Assembly: GCF_010994035.1 (NCBI RefSeq)
Contig: NZ_WIXN01000005.1
Coordinates: 1 to 64,000 of the forward strand
Length of the DNA: 64,000 nucleotides
Reading direction: 5' to 3'
DNA from: Virgibacillus aidingensis
Lineage (GTDB): Bacteria > Bacillota > Bacilli > Bacillales > Amphibacillaceae
Shown: piece after piece, positions 8,567-18,789 of the stretch
Layout: each line of letters opens with the position of its first letter
How positions within the stretch are numbered: the first letter of the stretch is position 1
The notes under the pieces: generated by a model
What the model was told of the DNA's origin: nothing
Databases searched by the model: none
What the model saw: only the letters and a program-made list of their open reading frames with translations
Program-made: the position numbers and the translations under genes

Positions 8567-11500
8567 AAAAAGTATTGGTAGCAAATCGGGGAGAAATTGC
8601 AATTCGTGTATTCCGTGCATGTACAGAACTGAATATCAGAACAGTTGCTGTTTATTCCAAGGAGGATTCCGGTTCTTATCATCGCTATAAGGCTGATGAA
8701 GCATACTTAATCGGGGAAGGCACGAAGCCGATTGATGCATATCTGGATATAGAGGGAATTATTAAACTGGCAAAAAGTGTAGGGGTAGACGCCATTCATC
8801 CGGGATATGGCTTTTTATCCGAGAATATAGAATTTGCCAAGCGCTGTGAGGAAGAAGGAATCATTTTTATCGGACCGACAAGTGAACATTTGAATATGTT
8901 CGGGGACAAGGTAAAAGCAAGAACACAGGCTGTAAATGCGGGACTGCCGGTTATTCCGGGTACTGATGGACCCGTCTCCGCAGTGGAAGAAGTAGAAGCA
9001 TTCGGGGAAAAATACGGTTACCCCATTATTATTAAAGCTTCCCTTGGCGGCGGTGGCCGCGGCATGCGCATCGTCAGGAGCAGGAACAATCTCTCTGATG
9101 CGTTTGAAAGGGCGAAATCTGAGGCAAAAGCAGCCTTTGGAAATGATGAAATTTACGTAGAGAAATTAATTGAAAATCCGAAGCATATTGAAGTGCAGGT
9201 AGTTGGTGATGCACATGATAATGTTATCCATCTGTATGACCGGGACTGTTCCGTACAGCGAAGGCATCAGAAAGTGGTCGAGGTTGCTCCGAGTTTATCC
9301 TTATCCGAACAGCTTCGTACGGAAATTTGTGATGCGGCCGTAAAATTAATGGAAAATGTAAAGTACAAGAATGCGGGAACTGTTGAATTCCTGGTAACTG
9401 AAGATGCTTATTATTTTATTGAGGTAAACCCGCGTGTACAAGTGGAACATACCATTACGGAAATGATTACCGGAGTGGATATTGTGCAGACCCAAATTAA
9501 AGTCGCTCAGGGCGAGGATCTGCATGGGGAATCTGTAGGGATCCCTTCTCAGGATAAAATAGCTGTAAATGGATATGCCATTCAATCCCGGGTTACAACG
9601 GAAGATCCATTAAATAATTTCATGCCTGATACCGGAAAAATAATGGCATATCGTACAGGCGGCGGATTTGGTGTCCGGCTGGATGCCGGGAATGGTTTCC
9701 AGGGCGCTGTCATATCACCGCATTATGATTCTTTGCTTGTAAAAGTTTCTACTTGGGCACTGACGTTTGAACAGGCGGCACATAAAATGGTCAGAAACTT
9801 AAAAGAGTTCAGGATCCGCGGGATTAAGACAAATATCCCGTTTTTGGAGAATGTTATTCTGCATGAGCAATTTTTGACAGGAAAATATAATACAACTTTT
9901 ATTGATCAGACACCGGAGTTATTCGTGTTCCCTAAACGAAAAGACCGCGGAACGAAAATGCTGACCTATATCGGGGAAACCACGGTAAATGGCGGGGAAG
10001 GCATGACGAAAAAAGTAAAACCGACCTTTCCGAAATTACAGGTGCCTAAAGTGGATTCCATGGAAAAAATACCGGACGGGACAAAACAGATTTTGGATGA
10101 AAAAGGTCCGGATGGATTGGCGGAATGGCTGAAGGAGCAGAAAGAGGTCATGCTGACTGATACAACCTTCCGTGACGCACACCAGTCATTGTTGGCAACA
10201 AGAATAAGAACAAAGGATTTAAACAGGATTGCAGAGCCCACTGCGAGGATGCTCCCGAATTTATTTTCCGTGGAAATGTGGGGAGGAGCGACCTTTGATG
10301 TAGCTTATCGATTCTTGAAAGAGGATCCGTGGGACCGTTTATTGAAACTGCGGGAAAAAATGCCGAATCTCCTGCTGCAAATGCTGCTCCGTGCCAGTAA
10401 TGCGGTAGGCTACAAGAATTACCCGGATAATGTAATTAAGGAATTTGTGGAAAAGAGTGCAAGCGCAGGGATTGATGTATTTCGGATATTTGACAGCTTA
10501 AATTGGCTGGAAGGAATGCAGCTGGCAATTGAAGAAGTGAGGAAGACAGATAAAATTGCAGAAGCTTCTATCTGTTATACAGGGAATATCCTGGATAACG
10601 GCCGTTCCAAATATGACTTGGATTATTATTTGAAGATGGCAAAGGAATTGGAACAAGCTGGGGCACATATTCTGGGCATTAAGGATATGGCAGGTTTGTT
10701 AAAACCGGAAGCTGCATATCAATTAATATCCAGTCTAAAAGATACGGTAGATCTTCCTATCCATCTTCATACACATGATACAAGCGGAAATGGAACTTTC
10801 CTTTATGCCAGAGCCATTGATGCCGGCGTGGATGTAGTGGATGTGGCTGCAGCACCATTGGCAGGTTTAACATCACAGCCTGCTGCTCAAACGCTCTACC
10901 ATGCGCTTGAAGGAACTGACCGCCAGCCCAAAATCAATATAGATGCTTATGAAAAGCTGTCCCATTACTGGGAAGGAATCCGGGAGTATTATCAGGATTT
11001 TGAAAGTGGAATGAAAGCTCCGCATACAGAAATTTATCATCATGAAATGCCGGGTGGACAGTATAGTAATTTAAAACAGCAGGCCAAAGCAGTGGGGCTG
11101 GAAAACCGCTGGAATGAAGTGAAATCCATGTTTCGCCAGGTTAATGACATGTTCGGTGATGTGGTAAAAGTTACACCATCCTCAAAGGTCGTCGGGGATA
11201 TGACATTATTTATGGTGCAAAATAATTTAACGGAAGATGATATATATGAACAAGGTGAATCTATTGACTTCCCTGATTCCGTAATTGAATTTGCCCAAGG
11301 GTATATCGGGCAGCCTTATCAGGGATTTCCGCAGGAGCTGCAGCGTATTATATTAAAAGGCAAAGAGCCAATCAGGGTACGGCCGGGTGAACTGCTTGAA
11401 CCTGTGGACTTCACCCAACTGAAAGAATCCCTGTTTAAATCACTTGACCGTCAGGTAACGAGCTTCGATATGGTATCCCATGCACTTTATCCGAAGGTTT

Positions 11501-11988
11501 TCATGGACTATCAGAAGTTTCATGACACTTATGGAGATGTTTCGGTATTGGATACACCAACCTTTTTTTATGGAATGAAACTGGGTGAAGAAATCGAAGT
11601 GGAAATTGAGCAGGGAAAAACTTTAATTGTTAAGCTTGTATCGATTTCTGAGGCACAGCCTGATGGAACCAGGGTCGTCTATTTTGAATTAAATGGACAG
11701 TCACGTGAAGTGGTGATTAAAGATAAAAGTATTAAATCAGAAATTGTATCCAGGCCAAAAGTGGATAAATCAAATGAAAAACATATTGGAGCAACCATGC
11801 CGGGCACGGTAATTGAGGTGATTTGCTCTAAAGGAGACAGGGTGAACAAAGGAGACCATATTATGATCACAGAAGCAATGAAGATGGAAACAACAGTCCA
11901 GGCACCTTATACCGGTACAATTAAAGACATACACGTTTCTAATGGCGATACGATCATGGCCGATGATTTGCTTATAGAATTTGAATAA
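8545..11988 (+). CDS. pycA: Pyruvate carboxylase
   Basis: A 1147-residue multidomain enzyme making oxaloacetate from pyruvate, bicarbonate and ATP to refill the TCA cycle. Domains in order: biotin carboxylase (1-450) with an ATP-grasp GGGGRGMR loop, carboxyltransferase (from about 530, motif TTFRDAHQSLLATR), tetramerisation region, and a C-terminal biotinyl carrier domain with the biotinylated lysine in EAMKMETT (about K1113). Length is typical. Start ATG follows CAGGAGGG and lies inside the ftsW 3' end. A palindromic terminator follows, shared with the convergent ctaA. Confidence 0.98.
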   Translation: MAETNKIEKVLVANRGEIAIRVFRACTELNIRTVAVYSKEDSGSYHRYKADEAYLIGEGTKPIDAYLDIEGIIKLAKSVGVDAIHPGYGFLSENIEFAKRCEEEGIIFIGPTSEHLNMFGDKVKARTQAVNAGLPVIPGTDGPVSAVEEVEAFGEKYGYPIIIKASLGGGGRGMRIVRSRNNLSDAFERAKSEAKAAFGNDEIYVEKLIENPKHIEVQVVGDAHDNVIHLYDRDCSVQRRHQKVVEVAPSLSLSEQLRTEICDAAVKLMENVKYKNAGTVEFLVTEDAYYFIEVNPRVQVEHTITEMITGVDIVQTQIKVAQGEDLHGESVGIPSQDKIAVNGYAIQSRVTTEDPLNNFMPDTGKIMAYRTGGGFGVRLDAGNGFQGAVISPHYDSLLVKVSTWALTFEQAAHKMVRNLKEFRIRGIKTNIPFLENVILHEQFLTGKYNTTFIDQTPELFVFPKRKDRGTKMLTYIGETTVNGGEGMTKKVKPTFPKLQVPKVDSMEKIPDGTKQILDEKGPDGLAEWLKEQKEVMLTDTTFRDAHQSLLATRIRTKDLNRIAEPTARMLPNLFSVEMWGGATFDVAYRFLKEDPWDRLLKLREKMPNLLLQMLLRASNAVGYKNYPDNVIKEFVEKSASAGIDVFRIFDSLNWLEGMQLAIEEVRKTDKIAEASICYTGNILDNGRSKYDLDYYLKMAKELEQAGAHILGIKDMAGLLKPEAAYQLISSLKDTVDLPIHLHTHDTSGNGTFLYARAIDAGVDVVDVAAAPLAGLTSQPAAQTLYHALEGTDRQPKINIDAYEKLSHYWEGIREYYQDFESGMKAPHTEIYHHEMPGGQYSNLKQQAKAVGLENRWNEVKSMFRQVNDMFGDVVKVTPSSKVVGDMTLFMVQNNLTEDDIYEQGESIDFPDSVIEFAQGYIGQPYQGFPQELQRIILKGKEPIRVRPGELLEPVDFTQLKESLFKSLDRQVTSFDMVSHALYPKVFMDYQKFHDTYGDVSVLDTPTFFYGMKLGEEIEVEIEQGKTLIVKLVSISEAQPDGTRVVYFELNGQSREVVIKDKSIKSEIVSRPKVDKSNEKHIGATMPGTVIEVICSKGDRVNKGDHIMITEAMKMETTVQAPYTGTIKDIHVSNGDTIMADDLLIEFE

Positions 11989-12082
11989 AATAAGGGTAAG
12001 TGCCACGTTTAACGGCTTACGGACTGCTTTTAAACGATCGCCATCGTTTGCAAAAAGTTGTTCCTGCCATAAAGCTACAAAG

Positions 12083-12098
12083 CCCGGCTATAGCCGGG
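12083..12098. repeat. GC-rich perfect palindrome upstream of the pycA terminator
   Basis: A 16-bp perfect palindrome CCCGGCTATAGCCGGG just before the main terminator. It can form a hairpin in either strand and may support termination. Confidence 0.5.
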
Positions 12099-12111
12099 AG
12101 TGGAACCTATA

Positions 12112-12147
12112 AAAAAACGCAAATTGCAATTGCAATTTGCGTTTTTT
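12112..12147. terminator. Bidirectional terminator between pycA and ctaA
   Basis: A 36-bp near-perfect palindrome with A and T tracts at its ends, between the convergent pycA and ctaA genes; works in both directions. Confidence 0.85.
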
Positions 12148-12159
12148 CTCATGGATAAA

Positions 12160-13119
12160 TTAGTCGGCAGTGACCAATGGAGATGTTTCCGCCTTTTTCA
12201 ATGCCGGCTGCTCTGCTTTGGCACTCCTTGACGATAACATGATGAAATAGCAGAGTACGCCAAAATAGCAGGTGATCACCAATGCGTGCAGCAGGGCGAC
12301 ATTTAAATTTAATAATGTAAAAATAATCATTGCTCCGAAGAATACTTGCAGGGTAATAAGTCCTAAAGCTGCCATCCAGCCATAGTACATAACATTTTGG
12401 GAACGGTAATTTTTCACCACTTTTATGAAAAACACTATTGTCCACAAGAACAGCATTCCGGCCATAAGCCGATGTCCCATTTGGATCCATTGCTCCATAC
12501 TGTATGCGGCAAAATCAAATGGCGCAGCATTATTGCAAAAAGGCCAGTCACCGCATACCAAATTGGCTTCCGTGTGACGTACCAAAGCACCTGTATAAAC
12601 CACAATCATTGTATAAACAGATAGCGCATAAATTTCAATACGATGCTTCTTTTTTATATATAACCCGCTTGTGTCCAGCTTTTTATCGATTTCAAAAATA
12701 AGCAGCGTCAACAGAAAAACCGATGCAAAAGAAATTAATGAAATCCCAAAGTGTGCTGCCAAGACAAAATCAGGCTGCCCCCACATTACTACTACTGCAC
12801 CCAATAATGCCTGCAAAATTAAAAAGGCTATGGACATAACTGCAAGGAATTTCACTTCCCGGATGTGCCCAATATATTTCCAGGCGAGAATGGAAAGCAG
12901 GACCACAGTTATTCCTACTACACCGGAAACAAGTCTGTGACTAAACTCAATAACGAGTTCGGGTGTAATAACTGAAGGAATCAATTGCCCTTCACATAAT
13001 GGCCAGCTATCACCACACCCCTCGCCAGAGCCTGTTTTAGTCACAAGCGCTCCGCCCAGTAAGACAAACGCCATTCCGATTGTAGTAACGACAGACAACG
13101 ATTTTAAAATCTTTAACAT
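12160..13119 (-). CDS. ctaA: Haem A synthase CtaA
   Basis: A 319-residue eight-helix membrane enzyme that oxidises haem O to haem A for cytochrome oxidase. Haem-ligand histidines are in EFSHRLVSG (H61), VLAAHFG, QMGHRLMAG and ALLHALVI. The paired cysteines C35 and C42 in the first extracellular loop, typical of the Bacillus type, are present. It diverges from the ctaB pseudogene and ctaC-F, as ctaA diverges from ctaB in B. subtilis. The enzyme needs haem O, whose synthase gene next door is broken, so another haem O source must exist if CtaA is active. Confidence 0.95.
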   Translation of the reverse strand: MLKILKSLSVVTTIGMAFVLLGGALVTKTGSGEGCGDSWPLCEGQLIPSVITPELVIEFSHRLVSGVVGITVVLLSILAWKYIGHIREVKFLAVMSIAFLILQALLGAVVVMWGQPDFVLAAHFGISLISFASVFLLTLLIFEIDKKLDTSGLYIKKKHRIEIYALSVYTMIVVYTGALVRHTEANLVCGDWPFCNNAAPFDFAAYSMEQWIQMGHRLMAGMLFLWTIVFFIKVVKNYRSQNVMYYGWMAALGLITLQVFFGAMIIFTLLNLNVALLHALVITCYFGVLCYFIMLSSRSAKAEQPALKKAETSPLVTAD

Positions 13120-13631
13120 AAGATAGCCTCACTTCTATGTAATTAATACTGTATAATTACCAATACTAATATTAATATCATGTATTTCATTAACTTTGCA
13201 ATAAAATAGCCCGAAAAAGTGACAAATGACACAGAATTGTTACAGTCCCGTCACTAATTACCATTTTCACTATGGAAAAAGTGAAAAACGCTTGCATTGT
13301 TTACATTTGTTTGCTAGAAATAATGTAGAGGATATTTGCTGTGCTGTTTATCACTTTGTGAAAAAAAGTTTAAAAATGTCCAAACTGCATAGTACTACTG
13401 TGATTGTGAAGAAGGCTGGCCGCCTTTTATTTTCATTTTACATCAATTATTTCACAGAAATGTCACAATTACATCGTTTCATTGTATTATAATGATATTC
13501 TGTGTAGTTTGTTAGAATGTAATTCATTTACGTGCTACAATTAAAAGGTCATAGCTTGGCTGCTTATTGGAAATAGTATATAGCATACGGCTGTGAAACC
13601 CTTGGAATTTGGAGTATAAAGGGGGGAACGG
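13120..13631. other. Divergent regulatory region between ctaA and ctaB pseudogene
   Basis: About 510 AT-rich bases without a gene. It must hold the ctaA promoter and the former ctaB promoter. A TTTTCAC / GTGAAAA inverted repeat lies near 13262-13290. A TTAGAA-18-TACAAT pair upstream of the pseudogene is a possible sigma-A promoter. ResD sites known from B. subtilis could not be assigned. Confidence 0.45.
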
Positions 13632-14533
13632 ATGGGGAAAGCGGAGCCGCCTTCTGCTGGGATTGTTGGTGTATCTGCTGCCGGTGATATTAGCAATAAA
13701 TCATTTATTTAAGGTTTAAAATCACTTATTAAAATAGGTATAGTAAATTCGCGGGGTTTTGGCTGGGACTATATATTACAGGCGCTTCTATTGGGGCGAA
13801 CTGGGATATATTTCTGTTCACAAGGCCGGAAACGCCCTCGTCATTATAGGGGGGATGTATCGTCAACATTTCGTATGATGCAGATATAGATCCTGTCATG
13901 AACCGAACAAAACCCGGCCTACTGTAACAGGGAATATAACACTGAATACAGCATTGGTACTTGGTATAGCTGCCACGGTACTCGGATTAATCCTCTTACT
14001 TTTTACCACAGTTCAGACAGTGTTAATCGCATTTTTTGGATGGTTTGTCTATATAGTTTAAAGAGACGATATATGTTAAATACAGCAATCGGAAGCCTCT
14101 CCGGAGCTGCTTCGCCATTAATTGGGTGGACTGCTGTACAATCGGAATTTCATATGGTACCGTCTATATTATTTTACTGATGTTTATTTGGCAGATCCCG
14201 CATTTCCTGCGTTGGCAATGAAGAAAAAAGATGAATATAAGCGGGTGGGAACCCCTATGCTTCCGGCAGTTTTTGGTTTTGATATGACAAAACATCAAAT
14301 AATTATATATTGCGTGCCTGCTGCCATTGCCATTTTACCTGGGTTCCTTTGGATCCGCATTTATTATAATTGCAGCCATATTAAAAGCAGGCTGGATCAT
14401 CCTTAGAAGCAGCGGTTTTTTCATGAAAAATGATTTGAAATCGGCAAATTTAATATTTGTTTATTCACTGAATTATTTATTGGTCATTTTTTTAACCATG
14501 ATTGCAGTAACAATGAATTTACCTTTTAGCTAA
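13632..14533 (+). pseudogene. ctaB: Degenerate ctaB (haem O synthase, protohaem IX farnesyltransferase)
   Basis: Reading all three forward frames recovers most of a CtaB protein in order: SLIKIGIVNS, GFWLGLYITGAS, the DADIDPVMNRT prenyl-diphosphate site, a long hydrophobic block ending GWFVYIV, KRRYMLNTAIGS with [18 protein letters not shown], the [11 protein letters not shown] region and a C-terminus ending in NLPFS before a TAA. The frame is broken by an in-frame TAA after about 26 codons, deletions of around 20 bases (after IVNS and after FVYIV), and at least five single-base shifts. No single ORF exceeds about a third of the gene. Intact CtaB would farnesylate haem B to haem O. The location between ctaA and ctaC is conserved. 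Confidence 0.9.
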
Positions 14534-14602
14534 TCATCTGTTAACAACGTCCTTAATAGAATAAATATATAAGGAATCAACAATAGAAAGAGAGGTATAA
14601 AC

Positions 14603-15658
14603 ATGAAAGGTTGGATGGGAAAATTCAAGTCATTATTTCTTTTAAGCATGCTGGCATTGGTTCTGGCAGGCTGTGGAAAAGAAAACTTAACCGCCCTTGT
14701 ACCTAAAGGATACGGTGCTGAATCGTCCATGAATTTGATAATTCTTTCCACAGTTATTATGGTTTTTGTATTTCTTATTGTAATCTTGGTCTATACAATT
14801 GTTCTAATTCGTTTTCGCAGGAAAAAAGGACAGGAAGGTTACATACCAAAACAGGTAGAGGGAAGTAAAACGCTGGAGACTGTATGGACAATTATTCCAA
14901 TTATATTGGTGGTTACCCTTGCAGTTCCGACGGTGGCCGCTACTTTTGATTTGGCTGATGAGTCTGCTTCTGCGGATGGGATTAATATTGAAGTTACGGG
15001 ACATCAATACTGGTGGCATTTTAACTATGAAGAAGAAGAATTTGCAACCAGTCAGGATCTGTATATTCCTGTAGGTGAAAGAGTGTATGTTCATATGCTT
15101 TCTTCCGATGTAATCCATTCATTCTGGGTGCCGAGCATAGCCGGAAAAATGGATGTTAACCCGGAGAACGTAAACACGATGTATCTGGAAGCTCATGAAG
15201 AAGGTGTTTACTGGGGTAAATGTGCGGAACTTTGCGGACCGTCGCATTCACTAATGGATTTCAAAGTGATCGCAGTAAGCCCTGAAGAGTATGACCAATG
15301 GGTGAGCGATATGCAAAATGCGGATCCTGAAGAAGAGCCGCAAGATGCAGTAGCGCAGGATGGAAAAGCACTTTTTGAGGAAAATAACTGTATGAGCTGC
15401 CACGCGATTGGTTCTGCACCATCTGCAGTAGGTCCTGATCTGACAAACTTTGCCAATCGTTCAAGAATTGCCGGATACTTGGAGCCGACAAAAGAAAATC
15501 TTGTTGATTGGCTGATGGATCCTGAGTCACTCAAGCCAGGGAACAAAATGACGGGCGCTTATCCTGCTCTATCGGAAGAAGAGGCAGACAGTATTGCTGA
15601 ATACTTACTGCAGCTGGAACATTCCGAGATCACACCTGAAAGTGCAGGCGGTTTATAA
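14603..15658 (+). CDS. ctaC: Cytochrome caa3 oxidase subunit II with fused cytochrome c
   Basis: A 351-residue lipoprotein subunit of caa3 cytochrome c oxidase. The signal peptide ends at lipobox cysteine C24 (LAGC); two membrane helices follow (about 42-70 and 92-114). The CuA site is complete: H172, C207, C211, H215 and M218. A C-terminal cytochrome c domain carries CMSCH at 263-267 and axial M316 (NKMTGAYP). An AAGAGAGG ribosome site precedes the ATG. With ctaB broken, transcription may start at a TTAACA-17-AATATA pair near 14541-14569, which is weak evidence. ctaD, ctaE and ctaF follow. Confidence 0.97.
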   Translation: MKGWMGKFKSLFLLSMLALVLAGCGKENLTALVPKGYGAESSMNLIILSTVIMVFVFLIVILVYTIVLIRFRRKKGQEGYIPKQVEGSKTLETVWTIIPIILVVTLAVPTVAATFDLADESASADGINIEVTGHQYWWHFNYEEEEFATSQDLYIPVGERVYVHMLSSDVIHSFWVPSIAGKMDVNPENVNTMYLEAHEEGVYWGKCAELCGPSHSLMDFKVIAVSPEEYDQWVSDMQNADPEEEPQDAVAQDGKALFEENNCMSCHAIGSAPSAVGPDLTNFANRSRIAGYLEPTKENLVDWLMDPESLKPGNKMTGAYPALSEEEADSIAEYLLQLEHSEITPESAGGL

Positions 15659-15714
15659 ATGGTATGGATTCTTATAAATACTGGGATGAAAGATGACAAA
15701 GGGAGGTTTGGAAT

Positions 15715-17571
15715 TTGAGTATTGCAGCTACTCAAAAACGAGGCTTCGGAGCCTTCTTGTGGGATTATATTACCACTGTCGACCATAAAAAAATAGCACA
15801 TCTCTATTTATTTGGCGGCGGTTTTTTCTTCCTGCTGGGCGGCTTGGAAGCAATGATTATTCGTATACAATTAGCTACACCTGAAAATGATTTTATTAGT
15901 GCAGGTTTATATAATGAAATGATAACGATGCATGGTACTACCATGATTTTCCTGGCGGCCATGCCATTATTGCTCGGCTTAATGAACGCCGTTATGCCTC
16001 TGCAAATCGGAGCGCGGGATGTTGCATTTCCATTTTTGAACTCTCTTGGATTTTGGCTGTTCATGTTTGGCGGCATATTGCTGAACTTCAGCTGGTTTAT
16101 GGGTGGAGGAGCACCTGATGCCGGCTGGACTGCCTATGCACCATTATCTACACAGTCGCCCGGACACGGGGTTGACTTTTATGTGCTCGGGTTGCAGATA
16201 TCGGGTGCCGGTACATTAATGGGGGGCATTAACTTCCTTGCAACGATTGTTACCATGCGTGCACCCGGTATGACTTATATGCGTATGCCGCTCTTTTCAT
16301 GGGCAACATTTATAACAAGTGTACTCATTCTATTTGCCTTTCCTGCGTTGACAGTTGGCTTATTCCTGTTAATGTTTGATAGAATGTTCGGCTCTGCATT
16401 TTTTGACGTAGCACTGGGCGGAAATACAATTATCTGGCAGCACTTGTTCTGGATTTTTGCTCACCCGGAAGTATATATTCTGATCCTGCCGGTTTTCGGT
16501 GTATTCAGTGACATAACTGCCACACTATCAAAGAAAAGGCTATTTGGATATACAGCAATGGTATTTGCGACGATTCTAATTGCATTTCTTGGGTTTATGG
16601 TGTGGGCCCACCACATGTTTACAGTAGGTCTTGGACCTGTAGCAAACTCTATTTTTGCTATTGCAACCATGGCCATCGCTGTACCAACCGGTATAAAAAT
16701 ATTTAACTGGCTTGCGACCATGTGGGGCGGAAGCATAACGATAAACTCGGCTATGCTTTGGACACTTGGTTTTATTCCGTCTTTCACTATTGGTGGTATG
16801 ACAGGAATTATGCTCGCTTCAGCTGTAGCCGATTATCAATACCATGACACCTATTTTGTTGTGGCACACTTTCACTATGTAATCGTAGGTGGAACAGTAT
16901 TTGGTATAATGGCGGCATTGCATTTCTGGTGGCCAAAAATGTTTGGCAGAATCCTGCACGAAGGCATGGGAAAGCTTACATTCTGGTTATTCTTTGTCGG
17001 CTTTCATTTAACTTTCTTTGTGCAGCACTTCCTCGGTCTGATGGGAATGCCTCGCCGTTATTGGGTCTTCCTGGAGGATCAGGGTTTGGACACTGGGAAC
17101 ATGGTAAGTACCATCGGTGCCTTCCTGATGGCAGTCGGTGTGGTTATATTCCTGATCAACGTATTCTATACATGGGCAAAAGGCAATAAAGCACCTGCAG
17201 ACCCGTGGGATGGACGTTCATTGGAATGGGCAATTTCATCACCTCCGCCTTACTATAACTTTAAGCAAACACCGCTTGTTCGCGGTTTGGATCCGCTATG
17301 GGTGGAAAAAATGGAAGGAAAAGGGGAAATTACACCAGCAGAGCCTTTAGGTGATATCCATATGCCAAATTCATCGATTCTGCCATTCCTGATTTCACTA
17401 GGATTTACAATTGCCGGTTTTGGATTTATTTTTCAAGTGGATCATAGCGCATATCTGATTTTAGTATTTGCCGGAATAGGGCTTGCGCTTCTTTCGATGT
17501 TAATTCGTTCCCTGAAAGATGACCATGGCTACCATATTAAGAAAGAAGAACTTGAAAGGGAGGCGGACTAA
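15715..17571 (+). CDS. ctaD: Cytochrome caa3 oxidase subunit I
   Basis: A 618-residue haem-copper oxidase catalytic subunit with about 14 membrane helices. It binds haem a and the haem a3-CuB centre and pumps protons. Recognisable are the HGTTMIF haem-ligand region, the HPEVYI motif holding the His-Tyr cross-link, HHMFTVG for CuB, and the HDTYFVVAHFHYV haem-ligand block. It starts at TTG, supported by GGGAGG eight bases upstream; no suitable ATG lies nearby. One base separates its stop from ctaE. Confidence 0.98.
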   Translation: MSIAATQKRGFGAFLWDYITTVDHKKIAHLYLFGGGFFFLLGGLEAMIIRIQLATPENDFISAGLYNEMITMHGTTMIFLAAMPLLLGLMNAVMPLQIGARDVAFPFLNSLGFWLFMFGGILLNFSWFMGGGAPDAGWTAYAPLSTQSPGHGVDFYVLGLQISGAGTLMGGINFLATIVTMRAPGMTYMRMPLFSWATFITSVLILFAFPALTVGLFLLMFDRMFGSAFFDVALGGNTIIWQHLFWIFAHPEVYILILPVFGVFSDITATLSKKRLFGYTAMVFATILIAFLGFMVWAHHMFTVGLGPVANSIFAIATMAIAVPTGIKIFNWLATMWGGSITINSAMLWTLGFIPSFTIGGMTGIMLASAVADYQYHDTYFVVAHFHYVIVGGTVFGIMAALHFWWPKMFGRILHEGMGKLTFWLFFVGFHLTFFVQHFLGLMGMPRRYWVFLEDQGLDTGNMVSTIGAFLMAVGVVIFLINVFYTWAKGNKAPADPWDGRSLEWAISSPPPYYNFKQTPLVRGLDPLWVEKMEGKGEITPAEPLGDIHMPNSSILPFLISLGFTIAGFGFIFQVDHSAYLILVFAGIGLALLSMLIRSLKDDHGYHIKKEELEREAD

Positions 17572-17572
17572 T

Positions 17573-18196
17573 ATGAGTCACGATCATTCCTTGAATCCGG
17601 AAACGATGCCGCAGGAACCAGAGAAAGCCACCCTTGAAGGAAGAAATAAATTCTATGGTTTATGGTTCTTCCTCGGAGGGGAGACTGTTCTCTTTGCGAG
17701 CTTTTTCGGAACGTATATTGCATTAAGAAATTCGACTGCAGGCGGTCCTGCCTCAACTGATTTATTTGGCCTGGGGCTTGTATTTGCAATGACAATGATC
17801 CTGCTTACTAGTTCTTTAACTAGTGTTTATGCAATGTATCACATGAAAAACAATGATTTTAAAAAGATGCAGCTATGGCTGGCGATCACTGCATTTTTGG
17901 GACTCAGCTTCCTTGCGCTGGAAATTTATGAGTTTACCCATTATATCATTGACTATGGATTTACGTTCCGCTCATCCGCTTTTGGCTCCGCCTTTTACAC
18001 ATTAGTCGGGTTTCACGGAGGGCACGTTACTTTTGGGATTGCCTGGCTGATGGCGCTCATGGTTCGAAATGCCAAGCGGGGATTAAATCTGTACAATGCG
18101 CCTAAATTTTATACGTTCAGTTTATACTGGCACTTTATTGATGTTGTGTGGGTATTTATCTTCACAGTTGTATATTTAATGGGAAGGGTGGGTTAA
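17573..18196 (+). CDS. ctaE: Cytochrome caa3 oxidase subunit III
   Basis: A 207-residue membrane protein with five predicted helices, matching the bacterial COX3 family (FYGLWFFLGGETVLFASFFGTY near the N-terminus in part, and FHGGHVTFGIAW, SLYWHFIDVVWVFIF near the end). Subunit III stabilises the catalytic core. An open frame extends upstream into ctaD, but the ATG at 17573 follows GGGAGGCGG and gives the usual length. It lies one base after ctaD and four before ctaF. Confidence 0.97.
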   Translation: MSHDHSLNPETMPQEPEKATLEGRNKFYGLWFFLGGETVLFASFFGTYIALRNSTAGGPASTDLFGLGLVFAMTMILLTSSLTSVYAMYHMKNNDFKKMQLWLAITAFLGLSFLALEIYEFTHYIIDYGFTFRSSAFGSAFYTLVGFHGGHVTFGIAWLMALMVRNAKRGLNLYNAPKFYTFSLYWHFIDVVWVFIFTVVYLMGRVG

Positions 18197-18199
18197 TTT

Positions 18200-18523
18200 A
18201 TGACAAATAACACCAATACCAATCATGTTGATTCGTTTGAGAAACGGAAAAAGAAGGAAGAAATGAAAAAACAGTTAATTTCTTTTGCGTTAATGATTGG
18301 ATTTACCATTATTGCATTTATAGCTGTTGCAGCTGATGTTATGGAACCAATGTTTGTTGTACCATTAATCCTGATCCTTGCCGTAGTACAGGTTGCCTTT
18401 CAATTTTACTACTTTATGCACATGAAGGATAAAGACCATGAAATGCCGGCAACATTGATGTACGGTGGTGTATGGGCTGCCGCTCTTACACTTGCAGGAC
18501 TTATTCTCATTGTCTGGTGGTAA
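18200..18523 (+). CDS. ctaF: Cytochrome caa3 oxidase subunit IV
   Basis: A 107-residue subunit with a charged, lysine-rich N-terminus and three hydrophobic helices, the last two flanking the FQFYYFMHMKDKDHE motif of the COX4 Pro family. It assists assembly of the CuB centre in related oxidases. The ATG lies three bases after the ctaE stop, with GGGAAGGGTGGG as ribosome site. A tight terminator hairpin directly follows, ending the oxidase operon. Confidence 0.95.
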   Translation: MTNNTNTNHVDSFEKRKKKEEMKKQLISFALMIGFTIIAFIAVAADVMEPMFVVPLILILAVVQVAFQFYYFMHMKDKDHEMPATLMYGGVWAAALTLAGLILIVWW

Positions 18524-18529
18524 AGGAGA

Positions 18530-18550
18530 AAGACTGGCTTAGCCAGTCTT
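18530..18550 (+). terminator. Terminator of the ctaC-F operon
   Basis: An AAGACTGGCT / AGCCAGTCTT stem with a very short loop followed by TTTTC, seven bases after the ctaF stop. Confidence 0.88.
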
Positions 18551-18789
18551 TTTTCATGATTATTGTTATCTTTCATGCTTCATTGTTTTGTTTATAAATT
18601 GTCACAATATAAAGTAGTTCGCTAATTAATTTTCAGTTATAATAGATGATATACTGTTTCCTCTAAGGAGAAAAAAGCTCCCCATACTATTTCACTGTGT
18701 TTGCCTATTTTGACACTTTGCTTCCGAATTTTATGTACTGGTAAATCACTGCATCCATACAAAACTATGGTGCATCAGGGGGATTTAAG

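Noticed and set aside
14122-14533. Two short plus-strand frames as independent small membrane-protein genes
   Set aside because: Both are fragments of the ctaB pseudogene in different frames.
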